From contig BPGU01000002.1 of NCBI GenBank assembly GCA_026003195.1, positions 620,001 to 684,000 on the forward strand: DNA of 64,000 nt. Direction: 5' to 3'. Positions within the stretch are counted from its first letter, which is position 1. Each line of letters begins with the position of its first letter. The notes under the pieces were generated by a model. The model ran no database searches, had not been told where the DNA came from, and worked only from the letters and a program-made list of their open reading frames with translations. Below are positions 53,730-63,776 of the stretch, piece by piece. Origin of the DNA: Armatimonadota bacterium (GTDB lineage Bacteria; Armatimonadota; HRBIN16). The position numbers and the translations under genes are program-made.

Positions 53730-54791
53730 CTAACATATCCTGGGTAACTGTTCGCCGCTGAGCATGTCTACCACGCGCGAGGTGCCAATCACGCTGCGCA
53801 ACACCACCGTGCCCTCCGGCGAATCGGTCACCTCGCCGACTACCTGCGCGCCTGCGCACACCTCAAACCGCCGCAGCACTTCCACCGCCTGCTCCGCCTG
53901 CGATGCGGGCACAAACGCCACAAACCGTCCTTCGTTGGCGACGTACAGCGGGTCAAAGCCCAGGATCTCGCACGCGCCGCGCACATCCTCACGCACCGGG
54001 ATATGAGACTCTTCCAGCCAGATGCCCACTCCCGCCGCCTCGGCGATCTCCACACATGCGCTCGCCAGACCGCCCCGCGTGAGGTCGCGCAGGCAGTGCA
54101 CCTCGATGCCTGCCTCTATCAACGACAGCACCGGCTCTGCCAGAGGGGCGCAGTCGCTTTCAATCGCGCTCTCAAACTCCAGCCCCTCGCGCACCGCCAT
54201 CACCGCGATACCGTGCCTGCCGATGTCTCCACTGAGAATCACCGCATCGCCCACCTGCACCGACTGCGGTGCAATCCGCAGGTCGTGTTCTATCACCCCC
54301 ACGCCAGAGGTGTTCAGGAACACGCCGTCGCCCTTACCCCGATCCACCACCTTCGTATCGCCGGTGACAATCTGCACGCCCGTCGCCTGCGCCGCCTCGT
54401 GGAGGGAGAGCACCACCCGCCACAGCGTCTCCATCGGCAAACCCTCCTCTAAAATCATGCCGAGGCTAAGATACAGCGGACGCGCACCGCTCATCGCCAG
54501 GTCGTTCACCGTGCCGTACACCGCCAGCTTACCGATGTCGCCCCCCGGGAAGAAGAGTGGACGCACCACGTACGAGTCGGTGGTGAAAGCAAGGCGTGGG
54601 GTGGGCAGCTCCAGTCGTGCGCTGTCGTGGCGTGTGCGCAGTGCGCCGCTGCCAAAGGTCGCCACGAACATCTTCTCGATCAGCTGGTGCATCAACCTGC
54701 CCCCGCCCCCGTGCGCCATCACCACAGACGGATACTGCTGGATAGGGATGGGACAGGTCAGCAGGAAACCGGATGTGGACGAAGTAGACAT
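53730..54791 (-). CDS. hypE: hydrogenase maturation protein HypE
   Basis: Dehydrates carbamoylated cysteine to thiocyanate for the CN ligands of the [NiFe] active site. 353 residues with [14 protein letters not shown] near the N-terminus, the AIRS-type motifs [13 protein letters not shown] and [13 protein letters not shown], and the required C-terminal Cys in PRIC. AGGAGG precedes the ATG. It is separated from hypD and hypC by the opposite-strand cyclase gene, so its transcription must be independent. Confidence 0.95.
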   Translation of the reverse strand: MSTSSTSGFLLTCPIPIQQYPSVVMAHGGGGRLMHQLIEKMFVATFGSGALRTRHDSARLELPTPRLAFTTDSYVVRPLFFPGGDIGKLAVYGTVNDLAMSGARPLYLSLGMILEEGLPMETLWRVVLSLHEAAQATGVQIVTGDTKVVDRGKGDGVFLNTSGVGVIEHDLRIAPQSVQVGDAVILSGDIGRHGIAVMAVREGLEFESAIESDCAPLAEPVLSLIEAGIEVHCLRDLTRGGLASACVEIAEAAGVGIWLEESHIPVREDVRGACEILGFDPLYVANEGRFVAFVPASQAEQAVEVLRRFEVCAGAQVVGEVTDSPEGTVVLRSVIGTSRVVDMLSGEQLPRIC

Positions 54792-54915
54792 CGCTTCTTA
54801 CCTCCTGACAGGTCGGTTCACCCCGTAAGGGTGCCTGCTTTCGCCCCATGGCTACTGAGTCACCTGCATTACTCCCCTAAGAGAGTATACCTCCGTATCC
54901 GATAATCCCTGGTGT

Positions 54916-56649
54916 ATGAAACCTCTGATAGATGTCATGGCTATCACTATCGGCGCGGTGCTGATGCTCTGGGCGATTGCCCGGGCGTGGAGTATGCGCT
55001 ACTCGGTGCAGCAGGCGGGATACTGCAACCTGTTGCGGACACTGCTGGCACTGATGATTTTCTTCTTCGCAGGCTACCTGTTCAGCATCTGGGCTCTCTG
55101 GGCAAAACATACAGACTGGTTGCACTCCATCGTGGCTTTCGTGTTCCTGTTCGGCAGCGTTTTTGTGCTGCTCACGGTCTGGTTGGCGCAGAACACTACG
55201 GGCAAACTCCGGGAGTACAGCCAGCATCTGGAACAGCTCGTGGAGGAACGCACACAACACCTGCAGATCGCTCTACGCGAACAGGACCTGGCACGTCGCT
55301 ACTTTGCACAGCTGTTCCAGGGAATGCCCGTTGCTTGCTTTACCTATGATGAGCAGGGGGTTATTCGTGATTGGAACACGGAAGCCGAGCGGGTATACGG
55401 CTTCACGGCAGAAGAAGCGGTAGGGAAGACCATCTATGAGCTGTTCTGCCGTCCCGAGAATGTGGAAGCAACACGGCGAGTCATTCAAAGGGTGTTCGCT
55501 GGCGAGTCGTTGCGCGGTATAGAGTGGCAAGACCGGACTAAAAACGGTGAAATGCGCTGGATGCTGACCAGCACTTTCCCCTTTTCGGATGCGGAGGGCA
55601 ACGTGCTCGGTGCCATCAGCGCGAACATCGATATCACCGAGCGAAAGCGGCAGCAGGAGATTATCGAGGCGCAGCGCGATGAGCTGGAGGCGCAAAATGA
55701 GAGCCTGCGCCAGATGACCGCACGACTGGCAGAAGCGAACGCACAGATGGAACGCATGGCGGCGACTGACGGGCTCACCGGCTTGCCCAACCACCGGGTG
55801 TTCCGCGAACGTTTATGGCGCGAGTTTCTGTGGTCGCTGGAACGCGACAGGGCGATGTCGCTGATGCTAATGGACGTAGACCACTTCAAGAGCTTCAACG
55901 ACACTTTCGGGCATCAGGCTGGCGATGAGGTGTTGCGCCAGGTAGCGAGCGTGTTAGAGCAACACTGCGGCGACAGAGCATTCCCGGCACGCTATGGCGG
56001 CGAGGAGTTTGTGGCTATCCTACCCGAGATGGACAGAGACACCGCTATCCTATTTGCAGAGCAGCTGCGCGAGGCGATAGCCGCCGCCCCGTGCTGTTAT
56101 CGCCAGATTACCGCCAGCATCGGCGTTGCCACCGTCGACCTGCATACGTTGAACCCAGATAGCCTGATAGAGGAGGCGGACCAGGCGCTGTACGCCTCGA
56201 AGCGTCGGGGACGGAACCGCGTGTCGCATGCAGCGGACGAAAGTATCTCTATCACCGAGATCCCACCCGAAGAATGGGAAGAACGGGTACAGAGGGCGAT
56301 TCGGGAAGGCGGAGGCTACGCCGCGCAACAGGTCATCAGCCAGTTGATTTACGACCATCTGCAGGCGATGCGCCGGGCACGCTGTGCGGTGGAGACTGCC
56401 GACCCCAGCCGATGCTTGAGCGAGGGGAAATGCCGATTCGCCTCGTGGCAGGAGTACGCCTCTCGGTACCCAGCTTTTTCCTCCCCCCGCTTACATATAG
56501 TGGTCGAGCAACACGAGCGGTTTCATCAGCTGATGAACACCCTGCGTCGGCAACCTGCCGAAGAGGTGTTTCGGGAATTACAGCAATGCGGCAGGCAGCT
56601 GGTGGATAATCTTCACGAAGTGCTGGCGGTCATCCCCTGCGCGGCATAG
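54916..56649 (+). CDS. diguanylate cyclase: membrane-PAS-GGEEF-CZB-like
   Basis: Makes cyclic di-GMP. Order along 577 residues: three transmembrane helices (about 1-90), short coiled coil, PAS domain (about 125-240, [13 protein letters not shown]), coiled coil, GGDEF domain (about 290-450) with active RYGGEEF. The inhibitory RxxD site is replaced (GDRA at that place), so product inhibition is probably absent. The last ~120 residues contain DH...[13 protein letters not shown]...VVEQHERFH, fitting the His3-Cys chemoreceptor zinc-binding (CZB) pattern. In E. coli DgcZ this domain is N-terminal. Convergent with hypD; the 3' ends overlap by 20 bp. No clear RBS. Confidence 0.9.
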   Translation: MKPLIDVMAITIGAVLMLWAIARAWSMRYSVQQAGYCNLLRTLLALMIFFFAGYLFSIWALWAKHTDWLHSIVAFVFLFGSVFVLLTVWLAQNTTGKLREYSQHLEQLVEERTQHLQIALREQDLARRYFAQLFQGMPVACFTYDEQGVIRDWNTEAERVYGFTAEEAVGKTIYELFCRPENVEATRRVIQRVFAGESLRGIEWQDRTKNGEMRWMLTSTFPFSDAEGNVLGAISANIDITERKRQQEIIEAQRDELEAQNESLRQMTARLAEANAQMERMAATDGLTGLPNHRVFRERLWREFLWSLERDRAMSLMLMDVDHFKSFNDTFGHQAGDEVLRQVASVLEQHCGDRAFPARYGGEEFVAILPEMDRDTAILFAEQLREAIAAAPCCYRQITASIGVATVDLHTLNPDSLIEEADQALYASKRRGRNRVSHAADESISITEIPPEEWEERVQRAIREGGGYAAQQVISQLIYDHLQAMRRARCAVETADPSRCLSEGKCRFASWQEYASRYPAFSSPRLHIVVEQHERFHQLMNTLRRQPAEEVFRELQQCGRQLVDNLHEVLAVIPCAA

Positions 56650-57733
56650 CCTCTCGGCGGTACTTGAAATAGGCTGCGCACGCGCCTTCGGAGGAGACCA
56701 TCGTAGCGCCCAGAGGATGTTCGGGCGTACAACGCGTGCCGAAGGCGGGACATTCGTAAGGCTTTTTGACCCCCTGCAAAATCAACCCGCTGATGCACTC
56801 GCTCGCTTCCGCCACACTGCCCGTGCGGAGCGGGAAACGCCTTTCGGCATCGAACTCCCAGTACGGCTCGCGCAAGCCTAGCCCACTCTGCGGTATCTCA
56901 CCGATGCCACGCCACTTGCGCGGAACTATTTCAAACACCTCGCGAATCAGCTCCTGCGCCGGGCGATTGCCCTCACGACGCACCGAGCGGGCATACTGGT
57001 TCTCCACCTCTGCACGCCCCTCTTCCAGCTGTTTCACACACAGGTAGATGCCCTGCAAGATGTCTACCGGCTCAAATCCGGTGACCACGATGGGCACGTG
57101 GTACTTCTTCGCAATCGGCTCATACTCGGTATAGCCCATCACCGTGCACACATGTCCCGCCGCCAGAAAGCCCTGCACACGATTTCGCGGTGAGCTCAGA
57201 ATCGCTTCTATCGCGGGGGGAACCAGCACATGCGAGACGAGGATGGAGAAGTTTTTCACGCCCTTCTGCTTCGCCTGATACACCGCCATCGCGTTGGCGG
57301 GGGCAGTGGTCTCGAAGCCCACTGCGAAGAACACCACCTGTCGGTCGGGGTTCTTGATTGCTAGCTGCAGCGCGTCCAGCGGAGAGTACACGATACGCAC
57401 ATCGCCTCCCGCCGCCCTGGCGGAGAGTAAATCCCCTTTCGTGCCGGGAACGCGCAACATATCGCCAAAGGAACAGAAGATAACCTCCGGTCGCGACGCC
57501 AGCTCCACCGCCTTGTCTATCAGCTCCACCGGAGTCACGCACACGGGGCAGCCGGGACCGTGCAGCAGGGTAATCTGTGGGGGCAGCAGCTCATCGATGC
57601 CGAATTTCATGATGGCGTGCGTCTGCCCCCCGCAGATTTCCATAATGGTCCACTCGCGCGTCACCGTCTTGCGGATGGCTTCGGCGAAGCGCTGAGCAGC
57701 CTCGGCGTCGCGATACTCTTCGATAAACCTCAT
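56630..57733 (-). CDS. hypD: hydrogenase maturation protein HypD
   Basis: Iron-sulfur scaffold on which Fe(CN)2CO is built with HypC. 367 residues, usual size. It shows [13 protein letters not shown], the [10 protein letters not shown] cysteines, [23 protein letters not shown] and the C-terminal [4Fe-4S] cysteine cluster [18 protein letters not shown]...[10 protein letters not shown]. Its ATG overlaps the hypC stop (ATGA). Confidence 0.97.
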   Translation of the reverse strand: MRFIEEYRDAEAAQRFAEAIRKTVTREWTIMEICGGQTHAIMKFGIDELLPPQITLLHGPGCPVCVTPVELIDKAVELASRPEVIFCSFGDMLRVPGTKGDLLSARAAGGDVRIVYSPLDALQLAIKNPDRQVVFFAVGFETTAPANAMAVYQAKQKGVKNFSILVSHVLVPPAIEAILSSPRNRVQGFLAAGHVCTVMGYTEYEPIAKKYHVPIVVTGFEPVDILQGIYLCVKQLEEGRAEVENQYARSVRREGNRPAQELIREVFEIVPRKWRGIGEIPQSGLGLREPYWEFDAERRFPLRTGSVAEASECISGLILQGVKKPYECPAFGTRCTPEHPLGATMVSSEGACAAYFKYRREAMPRRG

Positions 57734-57984
57734 GCGGGTTGCTCCTGCAGCTCGCCCAGTTCCTCCATCTGGCGCAGGTATTCGAACACCTCCTGCGCCT
57801 CCTTCTCGTCCACAATACTGATGGCAAAGCCCACATGCACTATCACATAGTCGCCCACCTTCGCCTCGGGCACGTAGGCGAGATTCACATCTTTCACAAT
57901 GCCGCCAAAGCTGACCTTGCCCGTGCGGCTCAGCGGGTCGTCCCCCTCAATGCTCAATATCTGCCCCGGTATCGCCAGGCACAT
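57730..57984 (-). CDS. hypC: hydrogenase maturation chaperone HypC
   Basis: Small chaperone of [NiFe]-hydrogenase assembly. The start is set by the invariant MCLAIPGQI, whose Cys2 binds iron; the longer frame to 58050 is rejected. 84 residues, with [36 protein letters not shown] typical of the OB-fold. Four-nt overlap with hypD. HypA, B, F and hydrogenase subunits are not in the window. Confidence 0.95.
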   Translation of the reverse strand: MCLAIPGQILSIEGDDPLSRTGKVSFGGIVKDVNLAYVPEAKVGDYVIVHVGFAISIVDEKEAQEVFEYLRQMEELGELQEQPA

Positions 57985-58097
57985 TCGTCGGTCCTCCAGA
58001 GTGGTTTCGTACATAGTATACCTCAAGGGGGCGGAGCGGCTTGCTACCAAAGGAGGGAAGTGCGCAAAAGGTTGTCGGAGAGGAAGACAGCGCTACT

Positions 58098-60113
58098 CTA
58101 TCGCAGAAAACGGCTGGGCGTGCCGGAGCAACTGATCCACAACCTTTCGCGGGCGCGCGTGCAGGCAACGTAGAGCAGCTGCCTTTCCTGATGGATGAAG
58201 GCTTCGCGCTCCTGGGGGTCCTCCAGCTGTTGCAATTCTGGCTGGCAGGGGAACCAGAAGTCGTCCACACCGACAACCGCTACAGCCTTGAACTCCAGAC
58301 CTTTCGCGCGGTGCGTCGTCCCTACGGCAATGCAGTCAGCACGAGAGCCAACGCCTTCGCTCAGATGGAAACAGGTCAGTCCCCGTTTCTCCAATTCGGG
58401 CACAAACTCATCGAGCACCGTTTTGGCGCGGGCGAATATTGCTACGTCGGCGGGACGATAGCCCTGTTGCAAAAGCGACCATATCCATTCCGACAGTGCT
58501 TCCGCCTCTGCTTGACGGCAAGGGAAGGAACGCTGCACGGGTTTTTCACCACGCAATACCGCAAGCGGACGCAGATAGCTTGCCTCTTCGCTTTCGTCGG
58601 CATCAATCACTTCCGGCAACAGCTTCTCGGCATGGCTTTGTATCTGCGCTGTCGTTCGGTAGTTCACATACAGGCGGGTACTGCGTCCCTGTGTGGCAAT
58701 ACCGAGACGAGACCACGGGGTCATCACACGATAGATACGCTGTCCCGCGTCTCCACACAGGAAAAGGTCGTCTTCCCCTTCTGCGCACAAGGCACGCACC
58801 AGCGTGAGCTCGGCGGGCCCGAAATCCTGCGCCTCATCCACGATCACACACCGAAAGGGAGGGTTCTCGCGCACCCTCTCCGCCACGCGATAGCAGAGGG
58901 TGCTCCAGGTGACAGCACCCTGGTCATCCAGCCATTGCCACATCTGCTCGAACACGCTCCATATCTGCCTGCGCCTATCCTGGGAGAGTGCCACTTTGCG
59001 ACCCAGCCGCTCGGCTTGCAGGTACGCCTCCAGAGTTCGGATGTTCCACGGCTCAATGACCAGATGCCACTCCAAACGCAGAAATGCCAGCGAAACAGGC
59101 ACTTTTGTTTGCTCGTAGAGCTGCGCCAAACACTGCTCCTGCTCACTGGTATCCGCGATGCGCCATTGTCCGAGATGACTTCGTGCCCACTGTGCCGCAT
59201 ACTGGTGCAGATGCTGTACGCGCACACTGTTGGGAATATCGCCCACCAGCAGTCTCAGTTGATAGCGCAAACGCTCAGCAAGACTTTTGCTGAACGTCGT
59301 GAGAAAGATGCGCTGATCGGGGTAGCGCCGCATCATCTCGCGGGTTCGATGCAAAGCGACCACCGTTTTGCCTGTACCTGCCGCTCCGGTGACTTTGGCT
59401 GCACCGCTGTACTTTCGCTCTACCGCAAGACGCTGCTGCGGATGCAGATAGACCAGCCATTTCTCCCAGGGCATATCCAGCGCCCTTTTCAGCTCCTCGT
59501 AGCTGCCGGGCGTCCAGAATCGTCTGCGGGTGTCTGGATGCTGCATCGGGTCCGCAACGTTTACTTTGATGGGTTCTGGCACGATCTCGCCCCGAAAGAG
59601 CTTCTCAATGCGTTCCCACACCTCGTCGGGGAACTCGTCAATGAGCTCAATCAGGTCTTCCTCGCTGGCATACCGCAAGGCTTCTACCCACTCCTCCGGC
59701 ACCCCAAGTCGGCGAAGGTAACCTGCATCATAGCGACTGAGAGGGGCATCCACCTCTTGCCTTTTGATAACCTTTTGTATCTCTTCTTTCAGTAACACCA
59801 CACGTAAAACACTGCCTTCTACTCTCTCAAAACGGCGTCTCTCTGCCCATCGGTAGGCGTCGTCGTGGTGTCCCACGTGGCAGAGAACGTAGTAGCTATC
59901 CTGGTGACTGAAGATGATGCGGATTTCATCGTTGACGCGCAGCGACCACCAGTTACTGTACACAGCGTTGTCTAGCCGGTGTACTGAAAAGCCAGGGGCA
60001 GTGGGGTTTTGGGTAAAGTCGAAGCAAGTTTGCTTGACGGCTGCCTGTTCATCGGGAGACAGCCTGTGCAGCGCACGCTGAAAGGTATCGGCAATAACCA
60101 CCTGTGCGAACAC
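58098..60113 (-). CDS. RelE-like domain fused to UvrD/Rep-like SF1 helicase
   Basis: About 671 residues. The first ~85 fit a RelE/ParE-type fold (LHRLSPDEQAAVKQTCFDF, HRLDN, WWSLRVNDEIRIIF, LCHVGHHDDAYRWA). Next come a ~130-residue linker, then an SF1 ATPase: Walker A VTGAAGTGKTVVALH, Walker B CVIVDEAQDFG, DAGQRIYR, NYRTT, a middle region, GTTHRAKGLEFKAV and LLYVACTRARERLWI. All helicase motifs look intact. GTG at 60113 (GGAAGG 4 nt before) is preferred to GTG at 60125. No antitoxin gene is adjacent. The fusion could act in repair or in defence; neither is demonstrated. Confidence 0.85.
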   Translation of the reverse strand: MFAQVVIADTFQRALHRLSPDEQAAVKQTCFDFTQNPTAPGFSVHRLDNAVYSNWWSLRVNDEIRIIFSHQDSYYVLCHVGHHDDAYRWAERRRFERVEGSVLRVVLLKEEIQKVIKRQEVDAPLSRYDAGYLRRLGVPEEWVEALRYASEEDLIELIDEFPDEVWERIEKLFRGEIVPEPIKVNVADPMQHPDTRRRFWTPGSYEELKRALDMPWEKWLVYLHPQQRLAVERKYSGAAKVTGAAGTGKTVVALHRTREMMRRYPDQRIFLTTFSKSLAERLRYQLRLLVGDIPNSVRVQHLHQYAAQWARSHLGQWRIADTSEQEQCLAQLYEQTKVPVSLAFLRLEWHLVIEPWNIRTLEAYLQAERLGRKVALSQDRRRQIWSVFEQMWQWLDDQGAVTWSTLCYRVAERVRENPPFRCVIVDEAQDFGPAELTLVRALCAEGEDDLFLCGDAGQRIYRVMTPWSRLGIATQGRSTRLYVNYRTTAQIQSHAEKLLPEVIDADESEEASYLRPLAVLRGEKPVQRSFPCRQAEAEALSEWIWSLLQQGYRPADVAIFARAKTVLDEFVPELEKRGLTCFHLSEGVGSRADCIAVGTTHRAKGLEFKAVAVVGVDDFWFPCQPELQQLEDPQEREAFIHQERQLLYVACTRARERLWISCSGTPSRFLR

Positions 60114-60212
60114 GGGACCTTCCACTCCATGACCAGATTGGGATACCCTGTGACGACCATATTCTGCTGAAAGTCTCTCATTACAGACACTTTATACCAC
60201 AATACGTTGCTG

Positions 60213-60221
60213 TGATACAAT
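60213..60221 (+). promoter_or_regulatory. extended -10 promoter
   Basis: TGATACAAT (60213-60221) fits TGn-TACAAT, with no clear -35. It lies about 60 nt upstream of the start of the next rightward gene and between divergent genes. Confidence 0.45.
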
Positions 60222-60283
60222 CCCGAGCGAGCAATCCCTGTCAGGCAGGACTTTTCGTCATCACCTCGAATGCTTGGTATACC

Positions 60284-61408
60284 ATGGTGAAGCCACTCAC
60301 TTCCAGTATCACTTACCTGGAGCAAACCGCCCTGAAACTGCTGCAGGGGTGTCAGGTGAAGGCGCACGACGGCACGGTGCTCTATACGCCTGACGGAAGA
60401 GGCAACTACGCCGCCCTGTGGACGCGCGACTTCGCCTACATGGTGGAATACACCGCCGACCTGATGCCCGCCGAGCATATCGAAGCCTGCATTCGGTATC
60501 TTATCAAAGGACAGCGGGAAGACGGTGTGGTTCCCGACCGTGTGCGCCCTGACGGCGTGCCTGTGTACGTCGCCGGACCCGAAAGCAACCCGCTCGGCGA
60601 GCCGAATCTGGACAACCCGATGTTCCTCGTCTTTGCCAGCGATACCTGCCTGAGGCGCGTCTCCCCCAACCGACGCAAAAGCCTCTTCGCCGAATGGTCG
60701 CCTGCGCTGGATAAGGGTATGGACTGGGTTCCCCGCAACGCGCAGGGGCTGGTGTTCAACAACCCCGAAAAACCTCACTCTCCCTACGGCTTCACCGACT
60801 GCATCGGCAAGACGGGCGAACTGCTGATGGAATCGCTGCTCTACTGGCGAGCGTGTCGGCAGATGGCAAACCTGCACCGGCAGTACGGCGACAGAAGGCG
60901 GTCACCACAGTACCTCGCCCGCGCCCGGCAGGTGGAGCAGAACCTCGGCAGGTTGTGGGATGAGAAGGCAGGTGCATTCCTCGCCGCCAGCGTAGACTGC
61001 AGGCAGGTAGACATCTGGGGCAACGCCTATGCCCTCGCCATCGGTTTTCCACTGGGCAAGCGCAAGAGTGCGGTTCAACAGACTCTGGTGCGCCGATACG
61101 AAGACTATATGTGGAAGGGGCAGGTGCGCCACCTCTTTCAGGGCGAATACTGGCAAAGACTGCTTACCCCCGTGCCGCGCGACCGCTACCAGAACGGCGC
61201 ATACTGGGCGACCGCATCGGGCTGGGTGATGCAGGCGATTCACCCCGTGAACCCGCAACTGGCACAGCGCACCTTTGAGGAGCTAATAGCGGACTTCCAG
61301 CAAAACGGCGTGTACGAGTGCGTACACCCCGATTACCGCCAGCTGGAGAGCTACGTGGTGAGCGCGTGCAACCCGCTGGGCGCGGCGCGCAAGCTGTGGG
61401 CAGGATAA
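60284..61408 (+). CDS. six-hairpin glycoside hydrolase-like protein
   Basis: 374 residues from the ATG at 60284. The sequence has an (alpha/alpha)6 pattern like glycogen-debranching and GH63/GH15-type enzymes: GNYAALWTRDFAYMVEY (aromatic sugar-binding site with Arg-Asp), GQREDGVVPDRVRPDG, YGFTDCIGKTGELLMESLLYWRA and YQNGAYWATASGWVMQAI. A Glu/Asp pair in these loops is likely catalytic, but specificity is unknown. No signal peptide at this start and no RBS; a longer frame starts at 60104 but lies upstream of the predicted promoter. Confidence 0.75.
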   Translation: MVKPLTSSITYLEQTALKLLQGCQVKAHDGTVLYTPDGRGNYAALWTRDFAYMVEYTADLMPAEHIEACIRYLIKGQREDGVVPDRVRPDGVPVYVAGPESNPLGEPNLDNPMFLVFASDTCLRRVSPNRRKSLFAEWSPALDKGMDWVPRNAQGLVFNNPEKPHSPYGFTDCIGKTGELLMESLLYWRACRQMANLHRQYGDRRRSPQYLARARQVEQNLGRLWDEKAGAFLAASVDCRQVDIWGNAYALAIGFPLGKRKSAVQQTLVRRYEDYMWKGQVRHLFQGEYWQRLLTPVPRDRYQNGAYWATASGWVMQAIHPVNPQLAQRTFEELIADFQQNGVYECVHPDYRQLESYVVSACNPLGAARKLWAG

Positions 61409-61520
61409 GTGGATACAACAAGGTGAAACTTTCCCGGCAAATGAGGTGTCTAAAAGAATCGCTGGCACCCGCCACAGTTCACCCAGAGTGCGAGGAGGAA
61501 AGGTATTATCGAACCGCCTG

Positions 61521-61594
61521 CAATGTGCTCTTTACCGTTGTGACAGGGGGATTATTGCGTACTTACGTACCCCCTTCGCAACGAGAGCACATTG
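61521..61594 (+). promoter_or_regulatory. long leader hairpin upstream of 61616
   Basis: Perfect 11-bp base CAATGTGCTCT (61521-61531)/AGAGCACATTG (61584-61594), then CGTTG/CAACG, AGGGGG (61545-61550)/CCCCCT (61570-61575), and TGCGT/ACGTA around an ACTT loop: about 27 pairs in 74 nt. It ends 5 nt before the AGGAGG ribosome-binding site. The rest of the 61409-61615 gap shows nothing else clear. Confidence 0.6.
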
Positions 61595-61615
61595 ACAACA
61601 GGAGGATGAACACTC

Positions 61616-62386
61616 GTGAGTGAACTGGGCTTTACCATTTTCGCACCCGGCTACCTCTCCACCCAGCAGATGTTCCACGTGGTGCAGTACGCCCGCAACC
61701 TGGCGGAAGCGCTTGGCTTCGAGCAGGTGCAACCTGTGGTCGAAATGGAGTACGAGCAGATCGAACGGCTGTTGTTCCGGTTGCAAGAGCACCGCCTGAT
61801 GCACCCAGTCTTTTGCCGATTGCTCTGCCTGGAGCCGACTGTGGAATACGACCTGTGGGTGCTGCACATGCGAACGCTCAGCATACCAAAGAACCTCGGT
61901 GAAAAGTCGCAGGGAGACACCGTGTGTCTCCCGCCTCAACGTCTGGTGGGTTTCCATGCCAGTGGGGGCAGGGGATGCACGGAGTTCCGTCTGACGTTCG
62001 CCCAGTATCCCCTGGAGGTGTTCGAAGAGGACAGCCGTCTGGTGTTCGGCTGGTGGGCGGAAGACACCGTTGATTTACAGCGCGCATACGAATATGGAGA
62101 GGCACATCTGGTGCAGTGTTACCTGCGCCACATCCTGCTGTTCAAGGCGCTGAAACGACGGTTTCCGATGCTGAAGATGAAGATATCTGACCCGACGGGC
62201 TACTGGAAGACAGGTTCTCTGGACACTATGCTTCGGCGGCTACGCAAACTGCTCGCTTCTGAAGATTCGGTCGAGAGCCTGTTGCGCCAGGAGGGTTCAG
62301 CGCAAGCATTGCCCAAAGCTGGCGCTGAAGCAGTGAGAGTGGCCATCCGACGCGAGGAGTTACACCACATCACCTCGCGCAACTGA
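61616..62386 (+). CDS. hypothetical protein, 256 residues
   Basis: No family recognised. GTG at 61616 has AGGAGG (61600-61605) 10 nt upstream. The product is soluble, rich in aromatic and charged residues, with a helical N-terminal half (MFHVVQYARNLAEALGFEQV...), a beta central part (GFHASGGRGCTEFRLTFAQYPLEVFEED) and a helical C-terminus. No signal peptide or membrane helix. Preceded by the 74-nt hairpin and followed by a GC-rich hairpin, so it is probably a single-gene unit whose expression is controlled in its leader. Confidence 0.75.
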   Translation: MSELGFTIFAPGYLSTQQMFHVVQYARNLAEALGFEQVQPVVEMEYEQIERLLFRLQEHRLMHPVFCRLLCLEPTVEYDLWVLHMRTLSIPKNLGEKSQGDTVCLPPQRLVGFHASGGRGCTEFRLTFAQYPLEVFEEDSRLVFGWWAEDTVDLQRAYEYGEAHLVQCYLRHILLFKALKRRFPMLKMKISDPTGYWKTGSLDTMLRRLRKLLASEDSVESLLRQEGSAQALPKAGAEAVRVAIRREELHHITSRN

Positions 62387-62390
62387 CAAC

Positions 62391-62411
62391 GGGCGGGGCA
62401 TCCCCCCGCCC
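62391..62411 (+). terminator. GC-rich hairpin after 61616-62386
   Basis: GGGCGGGG (62391-62398)/CCCCGCCC (62404-62411) with a 5-nt loop, immediately after the stop codon; no U tract. Confidence 0.5.
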
Positions 62412-62487
62412 CCCCCCTCGGCAGGTAACCTCCCCCTCTACCTCGAAACGAAAACTGACCCAAATCTTGCTGTGAAGGAGGAAGAGA

Positions 62488-63612
62488 ATGCTTGCACCAA
62501 CACCCCCTATGGGATGGAATAGCTGGAACACGTTTGGCGCGGATATTCATGAAGAGCTCATTCGGCAGGTTGCCGACGTGTTTGTGGAAGCCGGATTGAA
62601 AGAAGCCGGTTATACCTACGTGGTCATTGATGACCTGTGGGAAGCGGACGAACGCGACGACAAAGGTCGCCTGGTGCCAGACCCGAAGAAGTTCCCCAGC
62701 GGCATGAAGGCGCTGGCAGACTACGTGCATAGCAAGGGGCTGAAGTTCGGCATCTACTCCTGCGCGGGCACGCACACCTGCGCGGGCAAACCCGCCAGCT
62801 ACGGCTACGAGGAGATAGACGCCCAGACCTTCGCCGAGTGGGGCGTGGACTACCTCAAGTACGACTTCTGCTACAAACCGGCAGGCGTCGATGGTCCCTC
62901 CCTGTACAGGCGCATGGGGCAGGCGTTGCGGGCTACCGGTCGCCCCATCGTCTTCAGCCTGTGCGAGTGGGGAAGCAACGAGCCGTGGAAGTGGGGCGCG
63001 AGTGTGGGCGGACACCTCTGGCGCACTACCGGCGACATCAACGACTCATGGGAGAGTATCGAGAAGATTGGCTTCAGCCAGAACGGGCTGGAGGCATACG
63101 CCGGTCCCGACCACTGGAACGACCCCGATATGCTCGTGGTGGGCATGTACGGCAAGGGCAACGTGGCACGGGGCGGCTGCACGGACAACGAGTACCGCGT
63201 GCATTTCGCGCTGTGGTGCCTGCTGGCTGCGCCGCTGATGATAGGCTGTGACGTGCGCAACATGAACGCCTTCACCCACCAGCTGCTTACCAACAAGGGG
63301 TTGATTGCCATCAATCAGGACCCTCTGGGCAGACAGGGCTTTCGCGTCGGACAGGAATGGGAGCACTTCGAGACGTGGATGAAACCGCTGGCGGATGGCT
63401 CGGTGGCGGTGGGGCTGTTCAACCGTCATCAGAGCTGGCGGCGCGTGATGACCGCCCCGTGGGAGTCGCTGGGTATCCATGACCGCCGTCCCTGCCGCGT
63501 GCAAAACGTGATTACCGGCGAGGACTACGGCGTGTATACCCGCTTCTTCGGTGCGCCCGTAGACCCGCACGACGTGGTGGTGGTGAAGATTACCCCGCTC
63601 CGGGATGCGTGA
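62488..63612 (+). CDS. alpha-galactosidase, glycoside hydrolase family 27
   Basis: Retaining exo-alpha-galactosidase, 374 residues. The GH27 barrel opens with PPMGWNSWNTFG, contains IDDLWE, the nucleophile in VDYLKYDFCYK and the acid/base in PDHWNDPDMLVVGM, with GYTYVV and FSLCEWGSNEPWKWG as substrate loops, and a C-terminal beta domain. AAGGAGGAAG precedes the ATG. No signal peptide, so intracellular action on imported oligosaccharides is expected. Confidence 0.95.
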   Translation: MLAPTPPMGWNSWNTFGADIHEELIRQVADVFVEAGLKEAGYTYVVIDDLWEADERDDKGRLVPDPKKFPSGMKALADYVHSKGLKFGIYSCAGTHTCAGKPASYGYEEIDAQTFAEWGVDYLKYDFCYKPAGVDGPSLYRRMGQALRATGRPIVFSLCEWGSNEPWKWGASVGGHLWRTTGDINDSWESIEKIGFSQNGLEAYAGPDHWNDPDMLVVGMYGKGNVARGGCTDNEYRVHFALWCLLAAPLMIGCDVRNMNAFTHQLLTNKGLIAINQDPLGRQGFRVGQEWEHFETWMKPLADGSVAVGLFNRHQSWRRVMTAPWESLGIHDRRPCRVQNVITGEDYGVYTRFFGAPVDPHDVVVVKITPLRDA

Positions 63613-63737
63613 GGTGATGAGGGCAGACACGGATGTCTGCCTCTGCAACGCTGATGCGTTCCGGTGCAAGCAGGGGCAACACTCTGTGGCTGACCCTAGT
63701 AAGGAAAGCGCCCAAATCACGCCGGAGGCACTACTTT

Positions 63738-63766
63738 CCCCCTCCCGAAGATTCTTCGGGAGGGGG
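63738..63766. terminator. bidirectional hairpin between convergent genes
   Basis: CCCCCTCCCGAAG/CTTCGGGAGGGGG, 13 bp with an ATT loop, between the GH27 gene and the leftward HEAT-repeat gene. U tracts are weak on both sides. Confidence 0.6.
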
Positions 63767-63776
63767 TGTTCCCGAT

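Noticed and set aside
58041-59795. 584-codon rightward frame opposite the helicase
   Set aside because: Complement of an intact SF1 helicase with all motifs; the antisense frame shows no family features.
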